A stretch of 64,000 bases of DNA. Source: Megalonaias nervosa. Taxonomy: Eukaryota > Mollusca > Bivalvia > Unionida > Unionidae. Both the position numbers and the translations under genes were made by a program. Under the pieces are notes generated by a model. That model saw only the letters and a list, made by a program, of their open reading frames with translations. It was not told where the DNA came from and did no database searches. Of the stretch, positions 1 to 13,400 are shown in pieces. Position 1 is the stretch's first letter, and each line of letters begins with the position of its first letter. The stretch lies in contig JAECUM010005019.1 of the NCBI GenBank assembly GCA_016617855.1, forward strand, positions 36,261-100,260. Direction: 5' to 3'.

Positions 1-735
1 TATTTAACGGTGAATAACCAGCACTGATTGACAACATGGTAGACCCGAACTGGCTGCCGCAGAGTACATCGGCAGACCCGGGTTTAAGCCGCGAGCATGA
101 AAATATAGTAAAACATTCCAGTTATAATCCTCACAGTGTGTTACCTTCTATTAAGACTTGGATAATGCCACTTCCACCAAAAAATAATATTTGCTAAAAA
201 TGTGTACAAAGAATTTTGCTCGATTTTATATTTATTTCGAAAGAATTTACCAAACGTATCGGATCAAAGTGGAACTTTAACACTTATGTTATCCGATCGA
301 GCACCGTCTTATACAATGTGTCAGTCTTTTGATACAAACTTTACGCTATGACGAGGAATGATCTTACAAAACAAGACTGACCCTTGGCTCAAACGGGAGC
401 AGTTTGACGTCCAGTTTGACATTATTTGTTTGTCAGATGCAATACTCTTTCGTACTGACCACATATAGAAGCGAACTGAAGTTACTTGGCATTTTTCAAA
501 TGCGCCGATGGCTATTAGTATTTATTAAATATTTTAAATATTTTGTAACAAATATGATTTAATTTCTTTTAACTCTGACAATTACATAAGTTTTGCTTCC
601 ATGGCTGTGATATTTACAATAGAATGTTTTTTTGTTATTTTTATTTAGAACTGTTTTACAAATAAAATGGTAAAATTCAACTAGATGTATATTACAACCA
701 CCAATGTCCTCTCTCTCTCTATCTCCCTATCTCTC

Positions 736-810
<75 letters not shown>

Positions 811-1515
811 ATTTAAATCCCAAATAATCCTAAAAATTCTATAAGAAGTCCAAAAGTATAGAATGTTTGAATGAATTCCAATCTTGAATATGCTGATGTA
901 CCAATAGCCTTGAATGTGTCGATTGCTAATAGTCTTTATGTATCACATTGATATAATCCCAAAAAGTGTTTTAGTCCAAAATGTCGAAGAGCACTTTGTA
1001 TGCACGGATGTATATGACAACTGTTTTGTATACAAACTTAGTTTTACCTCCGTCATTATTCATCCACTATCATTTCTAATCTCACTTGCGAAAGGGATTT
1101 ATGATTTTGCCTTCCCTAGGCAATGTCAGAGTTGCCGACCCTGTCCACTCCCGATGCTTAAAACCAAGCCTTAAAACCCAAATCCTATAAAGATATTTTC
1201 ATCACACTTTTAAATAGTGGCAAAATTTAACTGATTTCCATAAAACAATATTTTTTCTTAAAGAAAGCCAGATTTTCATACTTTAACATCTGCCGCCCTC
1301 TGATTTTGGCCGCTTTAATCAGCTGCCTTGCCTACCTTATGGGAAATCAGCTACTGGATGTAAACAGGTTTACTATTTGCGATGGCAGCTATGCTGTACT
1401 GAGCCTTTTCAGATTCATGTAATTCGTAAGCCAGCCAATAGATATGAAGGAAAAATCAACAGCTTTCTAAAACGCCTGATTTCTGATTGGTTGTTTGTGA
1501 CCTCACGCAGTGTAT
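1..1515. other. Intergenic DNA, no gene seen
   Basis: AT-rich DNA in which only short, compositionally ordinary ORFs occur and none resembles a known family. It holds an (AT)n microsatellite at about 737-809. The first 110 bases contain a short stretch, cacatcggcag-like, resembling one near 43035, so a fragment of a dispersed repeat is possible. Confidence 0.6.
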
Positions 1516-1576
1516 ACAGAGGCGTACTAAGGGTAAATGGCGCCCGGGGAGACGATGATGGCCCAAAGGGGTTTTG
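1516..1576 (+). repeat. Fragment of the GGCGTACTAAGGG transposon family
   Basis: This stretch matches the beginning of the element at 3989-4370: a gcgtactaagggtaaatgg start, then the ggcgcccgggg and gacgatgatggccc segments. Only the first 60 or so bases are shared, so it is a truncated copy of the same dispersed repeat. Confidence 0.6.
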
Positions 1577-1896
1577 GCTCCAAAAAACCTACTACCTCAT
1601 GATTGCCTACGTGTAGTGCCACATAAAATCAGATTTTCTGCTATTTTTCCACAACTAATGTCAAGTTTTTAGATTGAAGATAACTGCTTTTTTAAAGATT
1701 TGTTAGCGTTAGTAGTGTTTTTACTGTTGCAAACATCTGTTTTAAAAGTGTTTCTGTTAAAGCCCAGTTTACACCAGTAAAACTATCATTACTATCCTCA
1801 CATCATTTGTTTGCAAAGCTTGTTATTTCGAGTAAACGATGACGGGTAATTGTTTAAATATATTAAGCATGGATGGAAATACTTCATCAGGCAGCA

Positions 1897-2080
1897 AGTA
1901 TCACCACAGGTTTTTCTCAAATTTTCATCTCACTCGCAGCCTATACTGTACCAGTAAGTATTACTAGGTTTTACTCAAATTACCATCTCGTTCCCAGTCT
2001 AAACTGTACCAGCTTGTATTACTACAGTTATTTGTCTCAAATTATCATCTTGTTTCCAGTCTGTACGGTATCAGCAATGG
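1897..2080. repeat. Tandem repeat, three copies of about 60 bp
   Basis: Three diverged units start near 1897, 1957 and 2015. Each contains CTCAAATT followed by an ATCT core, then a CAGYCTA-type segment and GTACCAG. An ORF runs through the array, but its peptide is only the translation of the repeat and is not taken as a gene. Confidence 0.75.
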
Positions 2081-2800
2081 TTGGTACCTGATTACAGAAC
2101 TTTGAAATGTTTACAAATAGTTTAGATGGTACGTATTCAGTAATATACCTCGTATTATTTCCCTTAGATTGACAATTAATGTTTAATATACATCACCTAG
2201 CCTATGAAACAATTTATTTCTTTACATACTTCACTTAGATAAAGACATTCCAATTAGAATATTTAGTTTTAAAAGCAAATATTTCTTGAACATGGGTTTC
2301 CACGTAGTTTGAACTCCTGAGTTAGCGTTCTCGAATGTTGTACGAGTTACTTCCCTTAATGTGCCACACTGTGATTCAAGAAATAAACATTAGGAACACG
2401 CAAAATATGATATATCAAATATATGCAGAAAAAAAAAATCATTGAAACTCAGACATATAGTTATAACGTGTTGAATAATTTAATAATCACAAACTCCTTT
2501 CCTTTTCTTGATTTTTATAATTGGACATCAGACACTAAAGCTAATAAATATTTTCATTACAATAGATCAAAATTAACTTTCCTCTTCAGATAAAATACCG
2601 ATGTAAATGAAAATAAACCAAACAGTTTACATTCCTGATAATATGTAAGTTTGAATTTAATTATAAAAAGCTTAATTCACATCAACTTAAAAGTGTCCAG
2701 TGACACTGAATACGGTCCATGAGATATAATGCTAAGATTTGAAGAAAGCTATAATTTTTCAACGTTTAATTTTAGATGCTGCTAAAATTATTGAAATAAC

Positions 2801-2960
2801 TACCGTATATATTTGCTTATAAGACGAGTCCAACTGCAGACTGCACAGGACCAGATCTGCCGTTGCATAATGCGCCGGCAGATCAGGGTCTGTGATAAAG
2901 ACATTTTACTTAGAATATTTCTTGCAGTCGGACACAACTTATAGGCGGGTATATATGGTA
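2801..2960. mobile_element. MITE-like palindromic element, 160 bp
   Basis: The two ends are inverted repeats: taccgtatatatttgcttat on the left against the reverse complement of the right end, with further matching at TATAAG, GTCC and ACTGCA. The centre is a second inverted pair, AGATCTGCCG against CGGCAGATC. No coding capacity is present. The structure suits a small non-autonomous DNA transposon; a clean target duplication was not found. Confidence 0.6.
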
Positions 2961-3988
2961 CGCAGATGTTTGCACAGTATCTTCCATATCTTCTAACTTC
3001 ACAATTGCAACCAAAATGACCTTTATGAGTACTACAGGAAACGAGTCACCAAAAATTACCATTTATAGGTATTACAAAAGACGAGTAACCATACTTACCA
3101 TTAATGTTCGAAGTTTTAATGCTGTACTTCTTCAGGAAGTCTGTCACGATGGCGGATTTATGTGCTGATGCATCGTCATGGAGTAGATGGATACTCGGGT
3201 ATTGGTGTGCAGACGAGTAAGATGAAAGTTTTCACAACTTTTGGCAACAATTTGGACGCATGGCTATGTCAAGTACCACTAGCAGAGTCAGGCGTTGCTA
3301 ACTGGACGACTGTGCCTTTTTCATTTAAAAATACTGCGTGTCAGACACTCTTGACAGTCCAACTACGTCGAGCAATTTGTGGTCGCTGCTTGTTTTCTCT
3401 TATCCAAACTTTATTATTTGCTCTTGAGTCGAGTTCAGAATGGTAAATCCGTATTTCACCAGCAGTGACACTCATTCAAATGTCTCTGTCAAAATTTTCC
3501 TACATGACGAGTAGCTGTTTGGCGATCTCAATCCAAATCTGCTTTTGGCAGCAGTAAACAAATGAATGGCCCTTTCTGCACAACCTTAATGAGCTTCCGA
3601 TGCTTATCAGTGTATTAAAAGCAGCTGACAAATTAATACCCGTGGTAACAAAAATATTCAGTCTGATTAAAATCAGATGTCCGCTGTCCTATGTGAAGAT
3701 CTGACGACGACTGCACACGAGTCATGTTCCGATGACCTTTGAGTTAGCCAATGGAAATGCAGCTTTCAAAAATCTGAAAGTGAATCCAATCGTTCGGTAC
3801 ACATTCATGCTCCTCATCCACACTGTTCAGTCTCCAAACGCGAAGATTCAAGTCTTCATCTGACTGGCTGATAAAGTCAGCGATTATGGTAATAATATAG
3901 GTTGTCAGAACATGACCCCTAAACTGTCGTTCTCAGTTCTTCGTGTATAACAGTGAAGATCTGACTTTAATCAGATTGCGAAAATATT
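2961..3988. other. Intergenic DNA, no gene recognised
   Basis: A 94-codon ORF at 3162-3446 is open but resembles nothing I recognise and lacks flanking signals. Related ATTCAGTCTGATTAAAATCAGAT and ATCTGACTTTAATCAGAT segments near 3655 and 3958 suggest an old inverted repeat around this stretch. Confidence 0.4.
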
Positions 3989-4370
3989 CAGTGGCGTGCT
4001 AAGGGTAAATGGCGCCCGGGGCAAGTATGGTAAATGGCGCCCAGGGCGACGATGATGGCCCTAAGGGCCAGAATACGAGGCCCAGAGGGTTGAAGCCGAG
4101 GGTTTTGGGGTTTTGGAGAGAACTGTGAGTTCATCCAGCGGGGTCAGGGGCGGAGCCCTGGCAGCCAACGATTTTCATGCAATTTAACGCCATTTGGTGG
4201 CTTTTCCTGGCATCTAAATTCTTTCATTCACACAAGACAATCAAGCACCATTTTATGCATGTCTGTCATTTCTACAGTAGCCTAATTTTTATCAGCTGTT
4301 TTGGCGCCCCAAGACCTCTGGCGTCCGGGGGAACAGCACCGTCTGCCCCCCCTCCTTTGGTACGCTAATG
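3989..4370. mobile_element. Degraded non-autonomous DNA transposon, hAT-like ends
   Basis: The left end cagtggcgtgctaaggg and the reverse complement of the right end, cattagcgtaccaaagg, match at 12 of 17 positions. The interior is GC-rich compared with its surroundings, with GGCGCCC blocks at both sides and a ggggcggagccctgg hairpin near 4145. Flanking octamers aaaatatt and gacatatt agree at 5 of 8 positions, compatible with an old 8-bp duplication. There is no transposase ORF. The family assignment is inferred from end shape only. Confidence 0.5.
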
Positions 4371-4473
4371 GACATATTTTCCGTCGTGTATCGTGTAACT
4401 GGATCAATCGCCCTTTTCACAACAACCACTGACAGCTATTCCTTTATTCTCAACCATCTTCAAAACGATACAG

Positions 4474-4475
<2 letters not shown>

Positions 4476-4528
<53 letters not shown>
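4476..4528. repeat. (GA)n microsatellite
   Basis: About 26 uninterrupted GA dinucleotides. It marks the 3' truncation point of the neighbouring minus-strand LINE. Confidence 0.95.
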
Positions 4529-4532
<4 letters not shown>

Positions 4533-4691
4533 GTATTCCAGTGTAAATGATATTCTCTTGGCAGTACCATTTAGTACTTCTATTTGTACTTCCTATCCAT
4601 ACACATTTAGTTTTTCCAGTCTTTATTCTGAGCCCTGAAAATTTAGAATACTGGTAGATAAAATCTAGTGCTGACTTAGAAGACTTCTCTG

Positions 4692-5022
4692 AGCCATCCA
4701 GGGTAGGTACAATGTCATCTGCCATACTGTGAATGTATATATCCAGGGTAGGTACAATGTCATCTGCCATACTGTGAATGTATATATCCAGGGTAGGTAC
4801 AATGTCATCTGCCATACTGTGAATGTATATGTCCATCCAGGGTAGGTACAATGTCATCTGCCATACTGTGAATGTATATATCCAGGGTAGGTACAATGTC
4901 ATCTGCCATACTGTGAATGTATATATCCAGGGTAGGTACAATGTCATCTGCTATACTGTGAATGTATATAGCCATCCAGAGTAGGTACAATGTCATCTGC
5001 CATACTGTGAATGTATATATTC
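4692..5022 (-). repeat. Seven-copy minisatellite encoding the RT ADD box
   Basis: Units begin (CCAGGGTAGG or CCAGAGTAGG) at 4698, 4743, 4788, 4837, 4882, 4927 and 4976. The spacing is 45 bp except for two 49-bp steps. On the minus strand each unit encodes YIHSMADDIVPTLD or a one-residue variant. Near identity between units shows recent expansion. Confidence 0.95.
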
Positions 5023-5419
5023 TGTGTTTTTTTTTAAATTTTATTTTCTTTAACGTTTGGATTTTTTTTCGAATCAAATGGGCTAATATCTCTGCACATA
5101 AAAGAAAAATATATATGGGCAGGGGGTCACCTTGTGTACATCCTCTCTTGATTTCAAACCATGGTGAATATTGTCCATTTACGGTGACACAAGGTTTGAT
5201 AATTTTATAGAAGAGATGGATCCAGCCTTGAAAATCTTTGCTAAAATTTAGAAACGCTAGAACTTGATCAATTAAAGGCCAGGCCACGGAGTCGAATGCT
5301 TCCTCAAAATCAATTAAAAGAAGTCCGGGTAGTTTGCATTTATTCGAGTAAAACAACGTCATAGAGAGTACGGATATTTTCTCATATGGTCTGCTTTTAA
5401 CAATGCCCTTTATGATCAC
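4805..5419 (-). pseudogene. LINE reverse transcriptase fragment running into an ADD-box repeat
   Basis: The first 120 residues are clear reverse transcriptase: PGLLLIDFEEAFDSVAW carries the first catalytic aspartate, and KRGCTQGDPLPIYIFLLCAE is the QGDP-type region. After a lysine-rich low-complexity bridge the sequence should reach one ADD catalytic box, but instead reads repeatedly through MADDIVPTLD units. A 4-base offset between some units pushes later copies into another frame, where the ORF continues as 4947-4450. The fragment belongs to the L1/Tx1-like element described for 4530-7130. Confidence 0.85.
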
Positions 5420-6405
5420 TACTTATAATTAATGACATTATAGATTTAAGTCTATTTTTTTGTTTGGCTATGCATGCTGATGCGAGTTTGTATGATAGAT
5501 CAAGTAAGGAAATGAATCTCCAGATTCTTAAAAATTATTTTGATATATTCCATCTAGGGAGATTTATTAAAACATCTTTCTCTGTGTTGATGATAGCTCA
5601 CACTTATTATAGTCAAATTTGATTGCTCTTAGAAAATACTGACCAATATCTCTCCAAAAGACCTTCGAGAACTCTACTGTAAATCCATCTGATCCTGGAC
5701 TTTTATTGTTAGGTATGTTTTTAAGACTTGCTGCTGCTTCTGTTAGTGAACTGGGCCATTCGTTGATTTACCTTGTGTACAATCCAATTTAGAGATGTCT
5801 GTACAATTAAGTGATGCTTCAAGACCAACTATGTCTACATTGTGATAAGAATATATTTTTTTTTCATAATACAATTCAGCTTCTGTTAAAATGTCTAGCT
5901 CATTTGTTCCGTCTTGTTTCGCTAAATTTGGCATCATCTTACTTGCATAGTTTCTATTTTGCCAAATTAGAGAAATATTTGAAAACCCCGTCCCCATCTT
6001 CAATCCATTTTGCTCTAGATCCTACTCTAACCCCTTTCATTTTTGGGGGGATGGATGGGTGGGGAGGAGGGTCACGAATTTCCTGTGATTGGCTCTTTTT
6101 CCTTCCTAATTCATGTAGATTATTTACAATGTTTTTCACTTATAAAATGGTAACCTCATTTGTTATTTAATCTTCCTGTTGAGTTTCTTGTCTTTACCAA
6201 GCATAAGAAATATTTTTTCCTCTTATTTCTAACAGAAGCATTTCAAGCAATAATTTGTCATTAATGGAGAATCTAATATCGGAAGCTGTGGCTGGTTCCA
6301 AGTTATAATTTGCTGTGGGAGAGACATACTTGTTTTGCCACTCTTGAACTGAGTCCTTAATAAGCACTATGTATTCTAAAACTTTGAATAGAAATTGTTA
6401 AATTT

Positions 6406-6828
6406 CTAAAATATTCTGTATTTTTCTGTTTCTCGAAAAGTAAGAGTTAGTAGGGTAAGAGAATGGTCTGTTCTAAAAGCTGGTTCTATAGAGGCATCAT
6501 TTACCATTGTAAAAAGAGTTTCTGAAACTAGGAAGAAATCTGACCTTGCCTGCATGATTGGGTTGTTCTTTCTCCAAGTGTATCGTTTTGAATCCATTGA
6601 GCTTTCTCGCCAGATATCAATTAGATTGTATTCAGCACAAATATCAATTATTGTATCTCTTGCCTTAGGGTTATTTAGTGAGTTGCAATTACATGTATCG
6701 ATAGCTTGATTCATAACTAGATTGAAGTCCCCTCCAATAATATACGTTTTTTTTTTTAAGTCCTCTATATCCTGCTTCACTTCAGTGTAGAAATTTGGTG
6801 TCAAGATTAGGACCATAAATGTTTTCAA
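6406..6828 (-). pseudogene. LINE endonuclease domain fragment
   Basis: This 140-codon open stretch is the carboxyl two thirds of an exonuclease-endonuclease-phosphatase domain that nicks target DNA during retrotransposition. IIGGDFNLVMN (residues about 31-41) carries the conserved metal-site DFN. DSKRYTWRK and ARSDFFLVS follow, and RTDHSLTLL (residues about 119-127) holds the catalytic SDH-type Asp-His. The amino-terminal part of the domain continues upstream to about 7130 in shifted frames, so the protein cannot be made intact. Confidence 0.85.
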
Positions 6829-7130
6829 GTGTGTACCTGTAATTTCGAGTCGAAATGTCTAAAACTATCTTGTTGCCATTTACATCTACTTTTACTCTGT
6901 GTATGGTAAGCTGAAAGTTACAGTTCAATAAAATAGCGACTCCCCTTGAATTGTATGCAAAGGAATTGAAGATACATTCGTAACCCCAAGATTATCTCAT
7001 ATAGTATTCCCATAGTTTCATAAAGTGTGTGTCTTGCAATATTGAGTATCCCTTCTTGTTTAGGTAATTCAAAACATCCTTTCGTTTGACCCGGCCTCCC
7101 CCAATTAAATATATTTATTATAACGGCAGT

Positions 7131-10100
7131 TTTGTTCCCTGTATTAATAAATAAAACGTCTAATATCCGCAGTTAGAATAATATCTTTATATGTTTGTTA
7201 TGTTGAGTAAATTATCGTGATTCACAGCAAGTTTTTATTTTGCAGGGTAAACAGGAGCTGCAATTTCCGATAAACTGTCCTCGTAGTCGATATAAACAAA
7301 CATTAGTTTCCAGTTTATTTTACCCATGATTCGCAACGAATGGCCTGAAAATTAGTACCAGTGGGCGGGGCTAGATAAAAGGAGTTTGTTCGGTTGATAC
7401 AGGTGTGGTCCATAGACATTACAAAGGGTCTGATAAATCAAACTGCTGGAAATTGAATGAAAATACAAAAATTGTATTATTACAGTGAGAGTAGTGAATC
7501 TGATGGTCTGACTTTGCCTTCAACCAGAATTACGAAATTTTCTACATTTTTAAATACTGTGAAAGTACACCCCCCCCCCCATGCGAGAGCAAATACAAGT
7601 GAAATAATCATTTGGCATTTAATGTTTTAGATCGGGGATAAGAAAAAAAAAACAAAAAAACCGACCAACGATGTGCGAGCTGTCTGCAACAGTGGACATG
7701 CAGTTTGGTATATAACAATTGGACTAATCATCGATCACATGTTTACCTGTTGTCATAGCGAGATTTTGATGTGATTGCAGTCTTAAATGGTATGACTTCT
7801 ACTAAAAGAGAAGCATTCTGTTAGAGTATCGAGCCTTAACGACAATGACTGAAACGTGCGATACCATAAATATAAGATCCCACTGATAAAACATGCTAAC
7901 TGACTTAACATTGCAGTAATAGTAAACCGTGTAAAATTTACGTTGTCTGGACAATAAACGAAACATAGTAGAGACTTAAATATCTTTTTGAAAGCTAGCA
8001 TTTATAAACTAGATTGTAAGGCTTTAAATATATTTAGTTGAATCACAGACACAAACACACACAAACGAACTAACACGATGTACACAACTGTGAATTATAA
8101 CAATATCACACTCTAAACCATCTGATACTTGCTTTGGTATGCAAAGTAATTGGGATACTCAAAGAGTCAGATTACAATTTGGATAGACATGTTCTAAGTT
8201 TACCTGTACTAAAAAGCTTACAATTCATATTTCTTAATTTGTTTTATATCCGAATAACAAGATTGCGTGATAATTTAAACAAAATTGAAACAAAAACATC
8301 GAATGGTGAAAATATGTTAGAAACATGGCAACTCTTTGTTGATTGATTTAAACGTAGGGAACCCAAAGAACATGTTATGTCGCTAAATCAAATGCAACAT
8401 GCAAACGGTTGCTGCAAAATTCAAGGATCATCTCAAAATAAAATCAAACAAATTATTCTACTGGTCAATTATTGGTACATATTTTATGATGAGATAATAC
8501 CACTCAAAACGGCTTAAAATGTCTGCTCGTATTGTGATAAACATTTTAGACAATAACAAAATCCATTATTCACACCAATAATGTTGGATTTATGCTTAGA
8601 TATTTGCAAGGGGAGTATGACAAGATTAGGAAAGGACATTATAAATAATTTTGAATGAAAATAATGTCCGTATTTTACCAGTTTACTATACTGATGAATC
8701 TCTATAGGCAAAATGTATGATCTAAACGCTTTAAATGGTGTGTATGGAACAATAAAATAGAGACAAATCATAACACCAGATTCAGATGCAAATACGTAAA
8801 GTAATCTACATGAATGAAAATATTACGTGTTAAATCGTTGCCAAAAAAAAAAAAACAGTGGACCAAATTAAACGTCTAAGTACAATCAATAAAAGACGTA
8901 TAATTGTGCAAATATAGCTAGCATTATTGGGTAAAGATGTCATGCACTTTGTAGTTTTTCTCCGATTTAGATGAATCAGACTTGTTCCTGCTTTTTTCTT
9001 GTTTGTTGCTTCTTAGCATTAAAATATATTTTTCCTCATTAATCCCAATGGCACTCATTTACTTACTTAAAAGTTATGTCAATTAGTTGCCTCTCTGCAA
9101 TCAACTGTAAACTGGAATAATAAAATCGGAATTATTAACCCTGTGCATTCCTGAATTTCGATATTTACTAGCAAATATATGGATATTTTAAGCATTTTAA
9201 ATTACTGATTTAACTAACTGTACAAACTGAATTTAATGGTGCATGGTAAACAGTGTGAAGTATGGTATTTTTCTCACATGCGATCACTGTGAAATTCAGA
9301 ATATTTATGTCAATATATATCGCTATTCTTTTGGTATGCTTATTCTAACTGTCTGTTTTTGTTTTCTCTTAGATTGTTTACGATGTGTTGATGTCTTAAA
9401 AAGTGAACTCGTTTGAAATGTTTTGAATGCATCAGTCCTAAACCTTGGATAATTGCTAAACCTCCTATCAAAATAATACAGTATGCCCGAGTTACATGTT
9501 TCGTTTTAGATAAACTGTGTAACACCTATCTAATAAGTCAGAGTTTCTTGTTCCGTTCTGGTAAATTGTCTACAAAAGCCTGAAGGTGCATAAATGAAAG
9601 ATGAAGACATAGATCATTCGTGTTCGTTTGATTTTTTTCTGATCCAGAATATCGGAAAATAATGCTTTCATTGGTCAAACACAAGATATATGAGAACTAG
9701 TGAAAAGAGGTCTAATAATATAAAATGCCCTCTGAAAAATAGAAGACTACAGTAGAAAAGTATACATCATTAAAACTGCTAAATGGATAATTAAATAAAC
9801 GGTATATGTTTTATCCTCTATTATATAATATTTTATTCATTTTAAATTGTTTAACTATGTAGTAACCGTATAAAATACTTAGAGCGACTGTTATCGTACT
9901 AACTGTTAAAGGAACAAAACATCCACTACACATTTATTACCATCTATTTTCTGTCTTATGTTTTCGCCAATTTTGAGACATGTTCTCTAGAACCAGTTAA
10001 TTTCCCTCACTTTCGTCTGTTTATTTCTTATTAGTTATGATGCATAATAAAAACCCAATAAAATATTATTTGCATTTATTGTCATGTAATCGGTTTATAA

Positions 10101-10340
10101 TTATGTCTGTAATTCATTCAAATTATCAATTGCCAGGAACTTACTCATCATAGATGTCGCTCCAAATATTACTGTATTTGATAATGACTGATGTTATAGC
10201 TGATCTTGCATTTAAAACATTTCATTTTTTCCTTAATTGATTTTCTGCCCATTTTTTTACATGGCCTTGTGAGTTATTATTTTACGAGTTATTTCCTCGT
10301 ACGTTCCATTATTTATACTAACATATAATTTCACAGCTAT
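7131..10340. other. Intergenic DNA, nothing recognised
   Basis: AT-rich sequence with short poly-C (7569) and poly-A runs. All ORFs are under 90 codons, without recognisable motifs or splice-linked partners. Confidence 0.6.
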
Positions 10341-10344
10341 GTAT

Positions 10345-10440
<96 letters not shown>
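10345..10440. repeat. (AT)n microsatellite
   Basis: About 45 TA dinucleotides without interruption. Confidence 0.95.
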
Positions 10441-10441
<1 letters not shown>

Positions 10442-13400
10442 CGTAGGTACACATGTTGATAGTGATAGAATAAATTAAAAGGGCTTCTATAAATATAACA
10501 GAGTTGGGAAACTATCTCCTTAATATTCTACTATACAAGTAGAGCGCACTGACTCCCGCAACGAGAGACATGGTTTTATATGTTTGTTTGTCTCTTGGTC
10601 TGTTTGTTTCAGCTCATGCGAAGTTTCGGTTGTATAAATTTGTAGAAACGCACGTCCTTTGTTCCCCATGTCGGCGTAATATTGAACCCACGTTATTTTG
10701 TTTTCTATCAGTTACTTTGCAATATATATCTGTTTATCACTTGCTGGAATTTTATTGTTTAGCATATCAATATTTACAGCAGTATGTATGCCTAAACTAA
10801 ATGTATACCATAACTCTCGTAACTAATTATTGAACCCTAATGTATAACCTATTTTCTTGACTATATATCTGGATACAGAATATACCATCACCATGCCATC
10901 CTGTAGAAAAAGTAAGTTTATCCTATTTTTTCGTCATTTGCACTATTGAATGTATTTCTTCAGCAGGCATTTGTGTCTAACTTTCAACTATCACAGCACC
11001 GCGAATATATTTACATATATATATTTACTTATACAAGTCTCTTTTGCATGATCTGGTGCAGATTCTCCAAAACCCCGATGTGCAGCACTGTGTTTTTCAA
11101 TGCCATTTTAAATAAGATAGTTATTTTTTGTCATTAATATATATATCCATTGATGAGGAAGTGGAATATTAAATTTATTGCAGTGTATAATACAGTGGTT
11201 AGATCTGTTGTTTTGGATGAAAATACTGATCATCAGGTAATGGTAGTTCGCATCCAGGCAACAGAAGTAGATCTGAAACCCGTATGTTGATCTGGATGAC
11301 TGTGGTATGTTTGTGGCAGTTAGATGCCAATACGATTATACTTCCTGACGTCGGCATCCACATTGCCCAGTTTAATTCGATTTTGTTAGACCATTATAGC
11401 ACTCTGTGTTCTATATCTGTTTACTGTATCTACATTATCAAAGTTTTGAAGTGTAGTTGTCTATAATGCCAGTGGATTATACAAACTAATTGTTTTCTGT
11501 ACAGTAGGTTAAACTAATTTGCAAGACAAGGGTTCAGTGAAGGTTTTTTAAAAATAAAAATCAAAAGTTAATTTTTTATTTTTAAAGTTTTAAAATGTAT
11601 AAATGTGAATATGCAAAATAACGACTTGTACGCATTCATCTATTATTCTAGCGCATGGATAAAACCTTAGAAGTATTCGAATTAAACAGTGACTAGCATG
11701 GAGACAGTTGTCTACAGCTTCCAACGTCATGCATCTAGCTCTCATCTTTCAGTGATCCTCTGTAAATTTTCAATGCTTTAAATATATAGCTTGGGTTATC
11801 TTTTAGCGTCAAGCGATAATGTTTCATTTGTTTTATTAATGGACGGACGAGTGTTCAAAGTCTATCGATCTGCTTATAAAGTTTGATGTCTTCCCTAACA
11901 TCCACGTTTATCGATAATCTTGATATTGTTCCAGTGGGCTTATTGGTTGTGTCTACAAAAAGTACGGGACTCTGAGAGCATGATGTAGTCTCGTTATTTC
12001 GTTCGCGATACTAAAATATTTGGCCTCAATTTCGGAGAGAAAGGCATTGGAGTGGGTAGTATTATTTCTTCTGTGCACAAAATAATATAAGATACTTTTT
12101 GGTGGAGCCAGGAATCATACTATTTTTAAATGAAATTGTAGCGTGTGAAGTAGGATGTCTGCATTTTTGGAAAATAATGTTTGACACGTGAGGATGAGTG
12201 ATGGAGGTATACTGTCAATATTTTAAATGGAAAAAAGCTTATTTTTTATTCACCCAGAATGAAATACACCTATTCTACTAATATATACTTCTTCAACTAT
12301 AGTCATTTCTAGAGTCCGCTTTTAGGTGCAATGTACCTATAGAGTAAGTATACAGTGTTTCATGTGTCCGTCCTTCCTGTCCTTCAAAGGTTCGGTAGAA
12401 AATCCACCAATCAGTTTGCTTTGGTGACTGTTTCAAACCAAGGAATGGAGTTTGGTGCATATGAATGGTGTTGACGTTTGCTGCAAGTTTAATGCTGGCT
12501 TGATAGAGAGTGCGTCAAAAGTTTAACTTTTCACATTCTAATCCAAAACTCCCACATCTATCATTTAATGTACAATTTACTGCATGATGAGGTGACCATT
12601 TCCTACACAGATTATATTTTAAGATAATTATCACTTATCGGTAAACATGTTTACTTTCAGTTCAGAACATTGGTTTTCCCCTCGGAAATACACGGTCTAC
12701 CTGATGTTTGTCAGGCGGATTCTCTAAAGTTTAAGTAACTTTCTTTACAACTTATAATGTTCTGGAAATGAATGCTTTACCCTCATCCTGGTCCTCATAT
12801 TGTGTCTAATGTTTTTATATTAAGGTTGTTTAGACCTTCTGTAATGGAATCAAGCTTTTAGTGGTGTTCGGTTTTCAGATTATTTAATTATTTAAATTAT
12901 TTATTGGAATTACACTGATTTTATTGGCTTCAGGACTAAATAACTGTTTTGGGATTATTTCGAACTTATTCAAAGACAGTCAGGATTATATCATTACGAT
13001 ATATCAAGATTGTTAGCACATCTCAACATTCCAGGTTATTGGTACATCAGCACAATCAAGATTAAATTTTATTTGGAACACCACTGAAATTCGTTTTGAA
13101 TTCACAATACTCAAAATTCTTAAATTTCACATTGCATTCTAGGGAAATAAATTATTTGCTGAATTTTACGAAACTTGATTTTTGCTCTTTTCTGTGACTT
13201 AATTTAAGATCATAGAGTTGTGTCACAGTTAAGAGGTATGATTGATTCCTAGATATTGAAAGGCAAACTTAAATTATTTTTAAAAAAATTCTGGAGTCAG
13301 TTTACTATTGAGACATGCCTAAAGGGGGACGTGCTTAAATCGGACACCTGTTTAGAAGGTGACAAGCCCATGAGGGGAACGTACTCGTACTGCGAAAACC

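Larger units (their letters stand above)
4530..7130 (-). mobile_element. Broken L1/Tx1-like non-LTR retrotransposon
   Basis: Read on the minus strand, the element starts near 7130 with the amino end of an apurinic endonuclease domain (KDVLNYLNKKGYSIL then DTHF, about 7085-7030). The endonuclease continues through GGDFN and DIW to the RTDHSL motif near 6450. The reverse transcriptase linker with KSPGSDGF lies near 5680. The fingers/palm with LLLIDFEEAFDSVAW (about 5320-5275) and GCTQGDP (about 5140) follow. The catalytic ADD box is embedded in a tandem array (4692-5022), followed by LDGSEKSS and SGLRIKTGKTK near 4650. Several stops and frameshifts break the frame, and the carboxyl half of ORF2 and the 3' end are missing. 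It is a dead copy. The L1/Tx1 assignment rests on the layout of these motifs. Confidence 0.85.
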
